From NCBI GenBank assembly GCA_017559505.1, contig JAFYSF010000010.1, positions 61,933 to 125,932 of the forward strand: 64,000 nt of DNA. Reading direction: 5' to 3'. Positions within the stretch are counted from its first letter, which is position 1; every line of letters starts with the position of its first letter. The notes beneath the pieces were generated by a model. That model was not told the DNA's origin. It made no database searches and saw only the letters and a list, made by a program, of their open reading frames with translations. Below, piece after piece: positions 27,346-35,603 of the stretch. The position numbers and the translations under genes are program-made. The stretch is from Paludibacteraceae bacterium. Lineage in GTDB: Bacteria > Bacteroidota > Bacteroidia > Bacteroidales > Paludibacteraceae.

Positions 27346-29405
27346 AATCTTCTCTTTACTATTTCTTTTGCTATTTGATTAATTGTATTACGAACTATGA
27401 TATACAAACATTTGTCATAATCGTATTTTAATTCATTATAATGACTTTTCTCCTTACTTTTATTAATTCTATCTAAATCATATAAGTAGATGTCATCATT
27501 TGCTTTTTTAGCGATATATGATAATTCATCATATCCTTCAAACGGTAGTACAAAATTAGACGACGCATTATTAAAGTTATTAATAGCCAATTGGGCATAG
27601 CATTTAGCTATATCATCCAAATTTGTTTCACCATATGTTTTAATTTCCTTTAAGGCAACTTTAAGGCATCGGATAAATCTATTCGAATCAAATACAGCAT
27701 CATCACTTGACGTAATTCCTTTAATATATTTTATGCTATCATCTATGTCCAAATTTTCATTAGAAATACTAAGCAAGTATAAATTCTTTGCTTTTTTTAT
27801 CAACTGATCAATATCGGCGCCAATAAAGAATTTATTTAGTCGATTAACATTCCTATCATCTAGGCTTTTTGGGAATCCCATCAAACAATGTTCTTTGTCG
27901 TTAATAAGCCCCATGAAAAGAGTTTCATTAATTCTCTTGCTATTAAACAAAGGTTTTGCTTGAAGATTTTTGGATTTTCTTTTCTTGTATTTATTGCTTT
28001 GACCATTTATTATTGACGCAAATATCTCGGCGCACTCTTCTGAGGTTGGCATAAAAGTGAAGAATTTGTCATCAAATCTTCCACTACGAAACATTTCTGG
28101 TGGCATTTGCGAAATATCATTAGCAGTAGCAAAAACAAAACATGATACTCCTTTTTCTCCTTTTTCTTGCATCCAAGTTAAAAATTTACCAATCAGACGT
28201 TTTGTTGTTTCATGACCAGAATTTCCATTCGATCCAGAAAATGCCTTTTCCATTTCATCAACCCAAAGAACACAAGGCGAAATAGCTTCAATCAAGTTCA
28301 AAGCATTATCCATGTTCTTTTCAGATTCACCAACAAGCCCACCACCGAGATTCCCAAAATCTAGTTTCACAAGACTCAATTTAAAGTATCCAGCAATATA
28401 CTTTGCCATCAATGATTTACCAGTACCAGGGATACCTGATACTAGTAATCCCTTCGGGGCTTCTAATATATACTCGGAGAATTCGTGGGGACTAGAAACT
28501 TGTTCCTTATATTTTCTTAACCATTTAGTCAAATTAGACAATCCTGCTGGCTCATCAGAAGAAGTCCCTTCCAAAGAAAGAGCCCTAGATGTTTCTATTA
28601 AGCATTCAAACTCTTTTCTAATATTGCGAATCAATTCTCCTAACAATACTTCATATTTATCATCAATCTCTTCCTGATAAATACGTCCGAATTGCATTTG
28701 ATTCTTCCAAAGGATAGTCCTAATCTGTGTGGCATTCAAACCACGCATATTATGATATAATTTTGTTAGATAATCTTCATTGTTTAGAGACTTATAGCCA
28801 TCTATATTAATTTTTGTTTGAGCATTTTCAGTTTCCTCCAAATACAACGAAACAAATTCCTTGAACTCATTTTCTTCCATGAAAGGTACTACAATTGTCT
28901 CGGAATATGGTGCGATATATGTTGGTATTTGGGGCTTAGACTTTACTATAATTAGAATCATGGATTCCTTTAGGTACGTAAGTTTTTGCTTTTGACCAAT
29001 TGTTAAGTTAAAGTTACAATTAGTCAATGAAGTTATATGATTGACATAGTTTGTCAATGATTCTAATGGTAAATGTATGTCATCAGTTATTTTGTCATTG
29101 AAATAATAAGGACAACTATTATAGACATACAATTGAGGTCTTTTAATCTCTTGGCTATCTTTTTTTGTGTCTGATATTAATGAACTTTTGATAAAACTAT
29201 CTCCTTTCACAAACTTAACGCTTGCTTCTGAATCTGTTTGACTAGGTTTATTATTGGGGAAAAATGCCCCAGAACCAATAATTCCTTCAATAAATTCTGG
29301 TTCTGAGCACACTATAAAACAAATATGTTTGTCAGACAGATATGCTTTCTTTATCTGTTCTATAGTTTTTCCTAGTCTACTATTAAGATATTTCAATGCA
29401 TTCAT
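27342..29405 (-). CDS. Ycf46-like AAA+ ATPase
   Basis: The 687-residue protein has one AAA+ module at about residues 300-470: GLLVSGIPGTGKSLMAKYIA (Walker A near 322), CVLWVDEMEKAFSG (Walker B near 385), sensor ATAND and arginine-finger-like MFRSGRFDD. The region just before it and the N-terminal half resemble the plastid/cyanobacterial Ycf46 family (FVSLYLEETENAQ, LNATQIRTIL in place of the LTLxEAxxA helix). The N-terminal 200 residues and the C-terminal 150, which is helical, are not recognised. Such proteins are likely unfoldases or remodelling ATPases. It is coupled to the downstream 336-aa gene and sits 3 bp from the upstream small gene. Confidence 0.85.
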   Translation of the reverse strand: MNALKYLNSRLGKTIEQIKKAYLSDKHICFIVCSEPEFIEGIIGSGAFFPNNKPSQTDSEASVKFVKGDSFIKSSLISDTKKDSQEIKRPQLYVYNSCPYYFNDKITDDIHLPLESLTNYVNHITSLTNCNFNLTIGQKQKLTYLKESMILIIVKSKPQIPTYIAPYSETIVVPFMEENEFKEFVSLYLEETENAQTKINIDGYKSLNNEDYLTKLYHNMRGLNATQIRTILWKNQMQFGRIYQEEIDDKYEVLLGELIRNIRKEFECLIETSRALSLEGTSSDEPAGLSNLTKWLRKYKEQVSSPHEFSEYILEAPKGLLVSGIPGTGKSLMAKYIAGYFKLSLVKLDFGNLGGGLVGESEKNMDNALNLIEAISPCVLWVDEMEKAFSGSNGNSGHETTKRLIGKFLTWMQEKGEKGVSCFVFATANDISQMPPEMFRSGRFDDKFFTFMPTSEECAEIFASIINGQSNKYKKRKSKNLQAKPLFNSKRINETLFMGLINDKEHCLMGFPKSLDDRNVNRLNKFFIGADIDQLIKKAKNLYLLSISNENLDIDDSIKYIKGITSSDDAVFDSNRFIRCLKVALKEIKTYGETNLDDIAKCYAQLAINNFNNASSNFVLPFEGYDELSYIAKKANDDIYLYDLDRINKSKEKSHYNELKYDYDKCLYIIVRNTINQIAKEIVKRRL

Positions 29406-29408
29406 ATT

Positions 29409-29885
29409 CTACAATTCTGTTTCAATAATTTTAGAATAGTCCTCTTCCAGTTCTTTTTCTCTTTTTGCAGAATTAGCACATAATTTCTGATACTCATCCC
29501 AAACTTCTGGATTATTCTTTTTGATTTGCTCTAATAGTTCTTGAGAAACTATTGTTCTTACTTCATGCTTTCCGCGCACAAGGAATGCTAGCAAATCATT
29601 TAATTTTTCCTTATCCTGCTTTTCTTGAGCTTTTTCAATATCATCAAGCATTAGCAGTGCTGATAATTCATCAAACCCATATTTGTTGAGTAAATCATAA
29701 GAAGATATCTCTATAAAATTTTCCTCTGAAGTTTCAACTGTCACTCTTATAACAGGAAGATCCCCGTACGCTTTCCATTGCTTAATAGCTTTCTTAATTT
29801 TAGGAGTAGAATAAAAAATACGATAAGCTACACATATCTTGGTTTTCACAGAATCAATAGATTCTAATATATCTTTAATTTTCAT
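29409..29885 (-). CDS. Hypothetical helical protein, about 158 aa
   Basis: With ATG 29885 the protein has about 158 residues. It is mostly helical and charged, with a central beta pair (DLPVIRVTVETSEENFIEIS) and a long charged C-terminal helix ending KREKELEEDYSKIIETEL. No membrane segment. I do not recognise it. It lies between the metalloprotease-like gene and the AAA+ gene with gaps of 14 and 3 bp, so it belongs to the same operon and may be an adaptor. Confidence 0.55.
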   Translation of the reverse strand: MKIKDILESIDSVKTKICVAYRIFYSTPKIKKAIKQWKAYGDLPVIRVTVETSEENFIEISSYDLLNKYGFDELSALLMLDDIEKAQEKQDKEKLNDLLAFLVRGKHEVRTIVSQELLEQIKKNNPEVWDEYQKLCANSAKREKELEEDYSKIIETEL

Positions 29886-29899
29886 AATCAAAATATTAT

Positions 29900-30550
29900 T
29901 TATGCGTTAAAAATCCTATCAACATACTTATTCGCATCTATCTCAATAATTTGTTTAGAATAAGCTTCATAACTCTCTCTCGAATCACATGAAACATATT
30001 CTCTCCAACTATAGAGATATTGAGCAATTCGCTGTGGGGAGTATCCCCAAATATTATTTGTTAAAGATTTATATTGAACGCAATGTTTAAGCTCGTGACA
30101 CATTGTCTTCACTAATTGCTCTGGATCCGCAACTAGTAGAACCTCATTCAAGCAGATTGTAATAGAATCAGAATCTGGTATTGCTACCCCACGTGTATTA
30201 GGACCTAAATCTACAAATTCGATATCATTGACATTTACTTTCATGCATTCTGCCAGAGCAAAAACCACTGTACAAGCAAATTCTTTTTTCTCTTCTACTG
30301 TCTTATACTTATTAAATTCCTTTTCAATTTCGCCATTAAATAATTCTTTAATTTTAGATTGACATCCTTCAACAAGTTTTTCATCAGCATTTTCAAAAGC
30401 ATATGTCTCTGCATATGCATTAAGAGAACAACGAAGTGCTTCAATCTCTATATTTTTTTCTTGAATCTCCCTGTATTTATTTACAGCGTATGCCAATGAT
30501 GCAGTAAGAACAATAGCAACACCAGCAATTGTCATTGTAACAAGTTCCAT
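29900..30550 (-). CDS. Membrane-anchored zinc-metallopeptidase-like protein (HExxH)
   Basis: From ATG 30550 (a GTG 33 bp upstream is possible) the protein has about 216 residues. It begins with a membrane helix (MTIAGVAIVLTASLAYAV) and a helical linker, and then contains MCHELKHCVQYKS near residue 150, which is HELKH, an exact HExxH zinc site. The downstream third-ligand Glu could be in ESYEAYSKQIIEIDANKYVD, resembling the E-x-x-A-D/N type of gluzincin-like proteins. Role: probable peptidase facing the membrane; the substrate is unknown. A hairpin at 30569-30601 precedes it. It lies in the operon between the two-helix membrane protein and the AAA+ gene. Confidence 0.6.
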   Translation of the reverse strand: MELVTMTIAGVAIVLTASLAYAVNKYREIQEKNIEIEALRCSLNAYAETYAFENADEKLVEGCQSKIKELFNGEIEKEFNKYKTVEEKKEFACTVVFALAECMKVNVNDIEFVDLGPNTRGVAIPDSDSITICLNEVLLVADPEQLVKTMCHELKHCVQYKSLTNNIWGYSPQRIAQYLYSWREYVSCDSRESYEAYSKQIIEIDANKYVDRIFNA

Positions 30551-30568
30551 ATTATATAGATTTATGAA

Positions 30569-30601
30569 GAGGAATGTCCTCACATGCAGAAGACATTCCT
30601 C
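30569..30601 (-). promoter_or_regulatory. Intercistronic hairpin
   Basis: GAGGAATGTC (30569-30578) and GACATTCCTC (30592-30601) form a perfect 10-bp stem with a 13-nt loop. No T run follows on the minus strand, so it looks like an mRNA-processing or attenuating hairpin between two operon genes rather than a full terminator. Confidence 0.6.
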
Positions 30602-30611
30602 AAAATTGATA

Positions 30612-31760
30612 TTATGCCATTACTGGTTGACCTTGGAAATCTTGTTCTTCATTGTTCATTTCTGTTTGTTGAGTCTCCATCTGATCCTCATTGCTTGAAA
30701 CAACAGACTTTTCCTTATCAATGAGGTTCTCAAACCATGTTTTAAGAGCGTCAATCCACGAAGTTACCTTTGCTGTAATATCAGCAATATGTTCATTGTA
30801 AAAATCAAGGTATGTTTCCATTATCATCGACCATCCAGCAAAGATAATTTCGCTAGACATCCATGCAACATAAAGGGCTACTACAAACGAAAGAAATATA
30901 GCGCATGTTCCTGATCCAAGAATTGACAAAATCCAACACATAAAACACAAACTGACATTAGCAGCAACAAAGAAGCATCCACAAGCCAAGAAAAGACCAA
31001 TTGCAGCACCAATAATCCACTTCATTACCTTCTGCCAGGTTGCCATATCAATCTTGTCTTCATTGAGGGCATTGTTAGTGATAATTACCTCTATTGAAGC
31101 TCCAGCCAAAATTCCAATCTGCTCAGCAGAAATTCCAAAATCAGAGTCTGAAAGCTTAAGGTTGCCATCACGCTGTTCTACATAAAGCCATACTGCTACC
31201 ATGAAACGATAGTCATCCTTCCTAAGCTCAATTTCTTTTGCCAACTGAGACAAATTAGCAGAATTCAAACCGTCCTTCACCTTTTTCGCAAGAGAATCCA
31301 ATGAAATTCTTAAATTCATCTCGTCATCAATTCTAGCAAGAAGTTCCACCTCGGACAACTCTTTATTTTCTTCAAGTTTAGCTTTCACATCATCTTCCGA
31401 AAGATCCTTAGTATTGAGCAATTCGATAGCCGTAAGGATGTTTACATAGCAATTCTTACGTTCTTCCTCTGTATTGTGCTGAGTCGCGTTTTTAAGGCAT
31501 TCTTTCACATTAATTGCTTCGTTTGACTTGTTCTCGTTGAACTGTGTATCAAAGTTTGCTAGTCCCTTCTTAAGGTCATTCACAATCTCTTCTGCCTCTA
31601 TCTGAGCGTCTCCAAATTTATCAATAATCAATTTTTGTGCAATCTCTTCAATTGAAAGATTAGCACCTTCCTTAAGGATAGCATCAAATTCCTCACCATG
31701 TTTCTTAATAGCTTCTACCACTTTCTCTACTGAAGCTTTTGTAAAATCCATAGACTTCAT
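30612..31760 (-). CDS. Hypothetical membrane protein with helical N-terminal domain, 382 aa
   Basis: I do not recognise this protein. Residues 1-245 are charged and helical (EEFDAILKEGANLSIEEIAQ, ELAKEIELRKDDYRF-type). Two or three membrane helices follow at about 250-320 (WIIGAAIGLFLACGCFFVAA, LCFMCWILSILGSGTCAIFL, FVVALYVAWMSSEII), and the last 60 residues are charged and Gln/Glu-rich. It has no signal peptide, so the long N-terminal domain is likely cytoplasmic. It is the first gene after a 152-bp gap that contains paired TTACACAA motifs, and it probably starts the second transcription unit of the cluster. Confidence 0.6.
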   Translation of the reverse strand: MKSMDFTKASVEKVVEAIKKHGEEFDAILKEGANLSIEEIAQKLIIDKFGDAQIEAEEIVNDLKKGLANFDTQFNENKSNEAINVKECLKNATQHNTEEERKNCYVNILTAIELLNTKDLSEDDVKAKLEENKELSEVELLARIDDEMNLRISLDSLAKKVKDGLNSANLSQLAKEIELRKDDYRFMVAVWLYVEQRDGNLKLSDSDFGISAEQIGILAGASIEVIITNNALNEDKIDMATWQKVMKWIIGAAIGLFLACGCFFVAANVSLCFMCWILSILGSGTCAIFLSFVVALYVAWMSSEIIFAGWSMIMETYLDFYNEHIADITAKVTSWIDALKTWFENLIDKEKSVVSSNEDQMETQQTEMNNEEQDFQGQPVMA

Positions 31761-31846
31761 AATCTTATTTTTTTAAATTAATACTATTATTTTGTTTTTT
31801 CTTCTATAGAGTGTCATTGAGAATATTTCGGGCAACCATTTTTTAA

Positions 31847-31874
31847 TTACACAATTTTTTCTCAACTTACACAA
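31847..31874 (-). promoter_or_regulatory. Paired TTGTGTAA motifs upstream of the membrane-protein gene
   Basis: On the minus strand, TTGTGTAA occurs at 31874..31867 and again at 31854..31847, exactly 20 bp apart. The spacing is right for a -35/-10-like promoter pair or for two operator half-sites on the same helix face. It is a candidate target for the sigma factor encoded just upstream, which is an inference. Confidence 0.4.
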
Positions 31875-31912
31875 TAATAGAGATACTTAATACTGCAAAT
31901 CGGGCATTATAA

Positions 31913-32194
31913 TTATTCTTTTTCTGGGAATTTTTTATCAGCTGCCATTCTGAATTCTTTTCCCAAATTTAAATTGATAGAAGGAGCCGAATTTAATCCG
32001 ATGTAAAAATCATCTTCTCCAATTAACTCTTTTGCATAGTCTTTCATTCCTTCATCATACGAAAGTTGTAGATGATACAAAAGACTTAATTCTCCATTGT
32101 CTTTTAGTTTATTCTTGAGTTGTCTTACCTCTTCTTTGCTCAATGTGCCTTCAAGATATGCAACCAATTCTGTGTCTTTAATCAGATGTTTCAT
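31913..32194 (-). CDS. Probable anti-sigma / regulatory partner of the sigma-like gene, 93 aa
   Basis: The 93-residue protein begins with a pattern common to short anti-sigma N-terminal domains (DTELVAYLEGTLSKEEVRQL, helix-turn-helix of the E-L-x-x-Y-L-x-G-x-L-S type), then a second helix (GELSLLYHLQLSYDEGMKDY) and a short tail. There is no zinc-binding HxxxCxxC motif and no membrane segment in these 93 residues. Its start overlaps the stop of the sigma-like gene by 4 bp, so it is translationally coupled to it, which is the usual arrangement of sigma/anti-sigma pairs. Confidence 0.55.
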   Translation of the reverse strand: MKHLIKDTELVAYLEGTLSKEEVRQLKNKLKDNGELSLLYHLQLSYDEGMKDYAKELIGEDDFYIGLNSAPSINLNLGKEFRMAADKKFPEKE

Positions 32195-32952
32195 TGTTTA
32201 TTTTGTTTTCTTTGTTCGACAATCAGCATTCGAAGATGATGTTTAGCCCTCCTTTTCATTAAAGACATTGCATCTTGCTTTTGCTTTCTAGTATATTGTT
32301 CTGGCGGAATAGTAGTTTCTATATATTGAATCATTTCATCAAATATTTCGAGCGGATTCCTATCCTCAATCACTAAATATTTCAAGATAAGTTGGTCCTT
32401 TTTCGGAAGATTCTCCCAAGCAACATCAAGTTCTTTATACTTAGAATCATCTTCTTCTAATAAAATTTCATCAAACCCATCATAATCCTTTAGAATAGAA
32501 ACACTCATAGTTTCGAGCATATCATCCAAACTTTTTTCTTTGTTTTTATCTAATTTATTTTTAACATTGATAAAATGTCGTACTGTGATAGTATTAATAT
32601 ATGTATATAACCGAGCTTCTTTTCCTCCTTTATTTTTAATACCTTTATACAATGAAACCTTATGCCATGTCGGTTGATTTTTTATAAACTTTGCTCCTAT
32701 AAACTCATAGTATTCACTGCTAACACTTGAATGGAAACATAAAATACCATTTACACAACATCCTTCTAAATGCATAATTTCCCCACCGATATAATCTAAA
32801 AATGGGATAGAAAATTCTCCTAGAAAATAATTAACAGACTGGTTATCATTACTTACAACTCTTTTCGCTATCTCTAAATCAGCTTCAACGGTTTGAAGTT
32901 TTTTAAGATAGTTAAGAGAAACCTCCTCTAAATTATTTATAATCAATTTCAT
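32191..32952 (-). CDS. Sigma-70-family (ECF-like) transcription factor, divergent
   Basis: The 253-residue protein has a sigma-70 layout: a region-2-like part with the stretch KEARLYTYINTITVRHFINV (about residues 105-125; ECF region 2.3/2.4-like) and a region-4-like helix-turn-helix part (AWENLPKKDQLILKYLVIED and on, about 180-240), separated by an acidic linker. It is longer than most ECF factors (about 180-200). It is the first gene of the leftward cluster and is followed with a 4-bp overlap by the 93-aa candidate anti-sigma gene. The assignment rests on motif pattern and gene context. Confidence 0.65.
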   Translation of the reverse strand: MKLIINNLEEVSLNYLKKLQTVEADLEIAKRVVSNDNQSVNYFLGEFSIPFLDYIGGEIMHLEGCCVNGILCFHSSVSSEYYEFIGAKFIKNQPTWHKVSLYKGIKNKGGKEARLYTYINTITVRHFINVKNKLDKNKEKSLDDMLETMSVSILKDYDGFDEILLEEDDSKYKELDVAWENLPKKDQLILKYLVIEDRNPLEIFDEMIQYIETTIPPEQYTRKQKQDAMSLMKRRAKHHLRMLIVEQRKQNKQ

Positions 32953-33099
32953 TTGTACTTTTACTTTTTAATGCTAATTACTATTTACAACTATACAAAA
33001 AAATAAACTCTATTACTCATAATAATACAAAACAAATACATTGCAAAATCCCATATAACAATTTAAATATTGCATACTATTTCTTAGACGCAAAATAAA

Positions 33100-33504
33100 C
33101 TACACATTTATCAAAACAACAACATTCACTGAATCTTCTTCAAAAACAATATCCGACAAAACTACATAATTCAAGGCCTTGTTCAATTGCTCTATTCGTT
33201 GAGGATAGATATTCACTTTTCTTGTTGTTGTATTAACATCTACCCCATCTGGAATCATTTGCTTGAAATAAGTAACAACTCCACCAACCATCATCTCAAC
33301 TGCAGGATTACACATATACGAGAGCACCACTTCGTCTTGACTCACCGATTCGACACAAAGCCTAATTGTAATAGCTGGCATTAATGCCATAGGTCTATAA
33401 CTAACCTCCAAATTTCGCAAGTCTATTCTACTCAAAGTTGGTCTTACCCTAAACTTATTCTCTACAAAATCTAAAATTTCGTTATACGTAATTATTGCTT
33501 TCAT
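33100..33504 (-). CDS. Hypothetical protein, 134 aa
   Basis: I do not recognise this protein. It is beta-rich with an N-terminal helix (NEILDFVENKF) and several alternating strands (LEVSYRPMALMPAITIRLCV, DEVVLSYMCNP). No signal peptide or membrane helix. It lies 147 bp upstream of the sigma-like gene on the same strand and could belong to the same regulon. Confidence 0.5.
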   Translation of the reverse strand: MKAIITYNEILDFVENKFRVRPTLSRIDLRNLEVSYRPMALMPAITIRLCVESVSQDEVVLSYMCNPAVEMMVGGVVTYFKQMIPDGVDVNTTTRKVNIYPQRIEQLNKALNYVVLSDIVFEEDSVNVVVLINV

Positions 33505-33570
33505 ACCTTTTTATTTTTTTATAAGTATAAAGTTATCTTCTAACGCCAATAAACTCTCTCCTACCCAGCA

Positions 33571-33597
33571 GCAACCTTCACCATACCTTCAAGCAAG
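33571..33597 (+). repeat. Dispersed repeat family R1, partial copy 4
   Basis: GCAACCTTCACCATACCTTC followed by AAGCAAG, lacking the GAAGAAGACTGACAC half. A perfect palindrome AACTTTGCAATTGCAAAGTT occurs nearby at 33656-33675. Confidence 0.7.
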
Positions 33598-33777
33598 AAA
33601 ACAGCCATCTTCACACTCGCCACTTACAAAATTTTACAAACTAAAATATTACCCAACTTTGCAATTGCAAAGTTGCAAAGTTCCATTACATTTCTAACTA
33701 TCACTACATTACGCAACCCTCATCCACCCAAATAATTTGCTAACTTTGCAAATCCATATATTTTTTCATACAAAAAA

Positions 33778-33811
33778 GGGATAATTGACCCTAATTTTGG
33801 TCAATTATCCC
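33778..33811 (-). terminator. Strong terminator of a short minus-strand unit
   Basis: GGGATAATTGACC (33778-33790) and GGTCAATTATCCC (33799-33811) are a perfect 13-bp stem with an 8-nt loop. On the minus strand it ends in TTTTTT. It lies about 150 bp downstream of the promoter at 33958-33988, so it defines a short transcript of roughly 180 nt. Confidence 0.88.
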
Positions 33812-33927
33812 ATATTTATAATACAATTTGTACCTTGATTTACTGATAAATATAACGCACTTACCCCCCCCCCGTTAACTTTTATTAACAAAAGACTCAA
33901 TTTAGGATATGTTGCGTTTGAATTCAT
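33805..33927 (-). CDS. Candidate 40-aa small ORF with G10 tract
   Basis: Between a consensus promoter and a strong terminator, the minus strand carries ATG 33927 and a 40-codon frame (MNSNATYPKLSLLLIKVNGG and on) ending in the terminator stem. Codons 19-22 are a run of ten G (C10 at 33864-33873 on the plus strand), so slippage would change the frame of the second half. The hydrophobic first half and small size are those of a small peptide or leader; a non-coding small RNA is equally possible. Confidence 0.35.
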   Translation of the reverse strand: MNSNATYPKLSLLLIKVNGGGVSALYLSVNQGTNCIINMG

Positions 33928-33957
33928 TGTTCTGATTTTTTAATTTTTTTGACTCGA

Positions 33958-33988
33958 CAAAGTTAGATATTATTTTTCAAAAAACAAA
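33958..33988 (-). promoter_or_regulatory. Promoter of a short minus-strand transcript
   Basis: On the minus strand, TTTG (33988..33985), a 19-bp spacer and TAACTTTG (33965..33958) match the Bacteroidetes consensus exactly. Transcription would start near 33951. Apart from this unit, the 33505-34140 gap holds the R1 fragment, palindromes and poly-C runs, but no other gene was seen. Confidence 0.8.
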
Positions 33989-34140
33989 ATATTTTTTACA
34001 TTTTTTTCAAAAAACTAATTTTACCCCCCCTATTATTATTTACTTGAATACTAACAATTTACACAAATAAAAAGACGCTTATTTTCTGTAGAATTACACA
34101 TTTTTGGCATTTAACTATTAATTTCCTCTAACTATTTCAT

Positions 34141-35337
34141 CTATTCATGTGGCAACAAACGCATTATATCACTTTTAAGAAACTCTTCTATCGAAATACC
34201 ATCCGTTCCAACAACTATACTATTAAATGGTCTATAACGCTCACAAAAACGAGGCAACCCACTATTCATACCACGCCTACCACTTTTTACCTCTATTGCC
34301 AAAATGGCACCTTGATGCTCAAGTATATAATCTACCTCATCATTTTTATCACGCCAATAATAAAGATTACAATCATTTTCAATTGCAGCATTCAATAAAT
34401 GACAACCAACTGCCGACTCTACCCATCTCCCCCAAACTTGTGGGTCCAGACGATCTTTTTCATAACCACGTCCCTTATATGCTGTCATCAAGGCATTATT
34501 ATAAACTTGCAACTTAGGTATTGACTGACGTTTACGTGCTTCATCATTAGCATATTTATATAACCCCGTAAGCAAATTGCTTTCATCAAGAATTGATAAA
34601 TAAAACGACAATGTCGTCACATTGCCAGCATCTTGAAGTTGACCTAATATTTTAGTTAACGACAACAATTCACTTGAATATGAACATCCCAACTCAAACA
34701 ACTGTTTCATCAATGCTGGTTTATAAATATTGGTCGTCAATATCACATCTTTCTCTATAGCAGGACCTATCAATGACTCTTTAATATACTTACGCCAACG
34801 CGTAAAGTTTTTCGTATAATACTGAGCTCCTGGATAACCTCCATAATATATCCACTCGTCAAGTGTAACCCCAAATGCCTCATTCATTTCTGTATACGAC
34901 CAGTGTCCCATTCTAATCAACTCAAACCTACCAGCAAGCGATTCCGTCAAACCCTTACGCAACATCAAACGAGAAGAACCAAGCAAAACAACCTTAAGAT
35001 TCAACTTATTCCTTGTGTCAATATCCCATTCTCGCTTTACAATTTCACTCCAATTATTTATTTTTTGAATTTCATCAATAACAAGTATTGCCTCTTTAGT
35101 CTGATTTAGTTCCATACTATTTCTTGCCACTTGCCATGAACGAGAAATCCAATCAGAATCATCAACATTCACACCATCGGCATTATACAAAAAATAGGGA
35201 ATATCAATATCTGCCAAAACTTGATCAATAAGAGTAGATTTTCCAACTTGACGAGGCCCCATAAGAACTTGTATCCGCAAACGAGGTTCACCGATTCGCT
35301 CTACAAGAGTATAATACTGTTTCCTTTTATATTCCAT
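34141..35337 (-). CDS. AAA_14 / DUF4143 ATPase
   Basis: The 398-residue protein has Walker A GPRQVGKST near residue 27, Walker B ILVIDEIQKI near 95 and LLGSSRLML (sensor-like), and ends with a DUF4143 region containing WRDKNDEVDYILEH and LAIEVKSGR near 330-355, which resembles a PD-(D/E)xK-type core. These orphan ATPases occur widely in archaea and Bacteroidota, often as stand-alone accessory genes with uncertain function. It is single, preceded by four exact 22-bp iterons (35359-35435), and bounded by gene-poor sequence, suggesting its own regulation and horizontal acquisition. Confidence 0.85.
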   Translation of the reverse strand: MEYKRKQYYTLVERIGEPRLRIQVLMGPRQVGKSTLIDQVLADIDIPYFLYNADGVNVDDSDWISRSWQVARNSMELNQTKEAILVIDEIQKINNWSEIVKREWDIDTRNKLNLKVVLLGSSRLMLRKGLTESLAGRFELIRMGHWSYTEMNEAFGVTLDEWIYYGGYPGAQYYTKNFTRWRKYIKESLIGPAIEKDVILTTNIYKPALMKQLFELGCSYSSELLSLTKILGQLQDAGNVTTLSFYLSILDESNLLTGLYKYANDEARKRQSIPKLQVYNNALMTAYKGRGYEKDRLDPQVWGRWVESAVGCHLLNAAIENDCNLYYWRDKNDEVDYILEHQGAILAIEVKSGRRGMNSGLPRFCERYRPFNSIVVGTDGISIEEFLKSDIMRLLPHE

Positions 35338-35358
35338 TTTTGCCTAAATTTAATATAT

Positions 35359-35435
35359 TTTTACTCAAATCTTCAGTTACTTTTACTCAAAAGCTGATAA
35401 CTTTTTACTCAAATCTCTGATTATTTTTACTCAAA
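35359..35435. repeat. Four exact iterons TTTTACTCAAA with 22-bp period
   Basis: TTTTACTCAAA occurs at 35359-35369, 35381-35391, 35403-35413 and 35425-35435, all on the plus strand and all spaced exactly 22 bp. The following bases alternate TC, AG, TC, AG, giving a 44-bp dimer. A degenerate fifth copy (TTTTGCCTAAA) is at 35338-35348, touching the start codon of the ATPase gene. Two-helical-turn spacing suggests cooperative protein binding. Confidence 0.9.
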
Positions 35436-35603
35436 AGCTAATAAAATTTTAAAGATATAATATTATAAATCAAAATATTAATATTTCAATCAACTTTAAA
35501 CATAGATACTATTTTCTTTAGACTCAAAGTTATATAAAATTTTTCAAACTGCCAAATAAAATAGTTTAATTTATATTTAACTATGTTCCACTACACTTGT
35601 TCG

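Noticed and set aside
22223..32952. Match to a named anti-phage system (for example Zorya-, Hachiman- or BREX-like)
   Set aside because: The hallmark genes of those systems (ZorA/B motor pair, SNF2 helicase, PglX methylase and others) are not seen, so no name is assigned.
33805..33927. Ribosomally made lanthipeptide-type precursor
   Set aside because: The 40-aa frame has no recognised leader and only one Cys, and no modification enzyme gene is adjacent. It is kept as an unknown small ORF or RNA.
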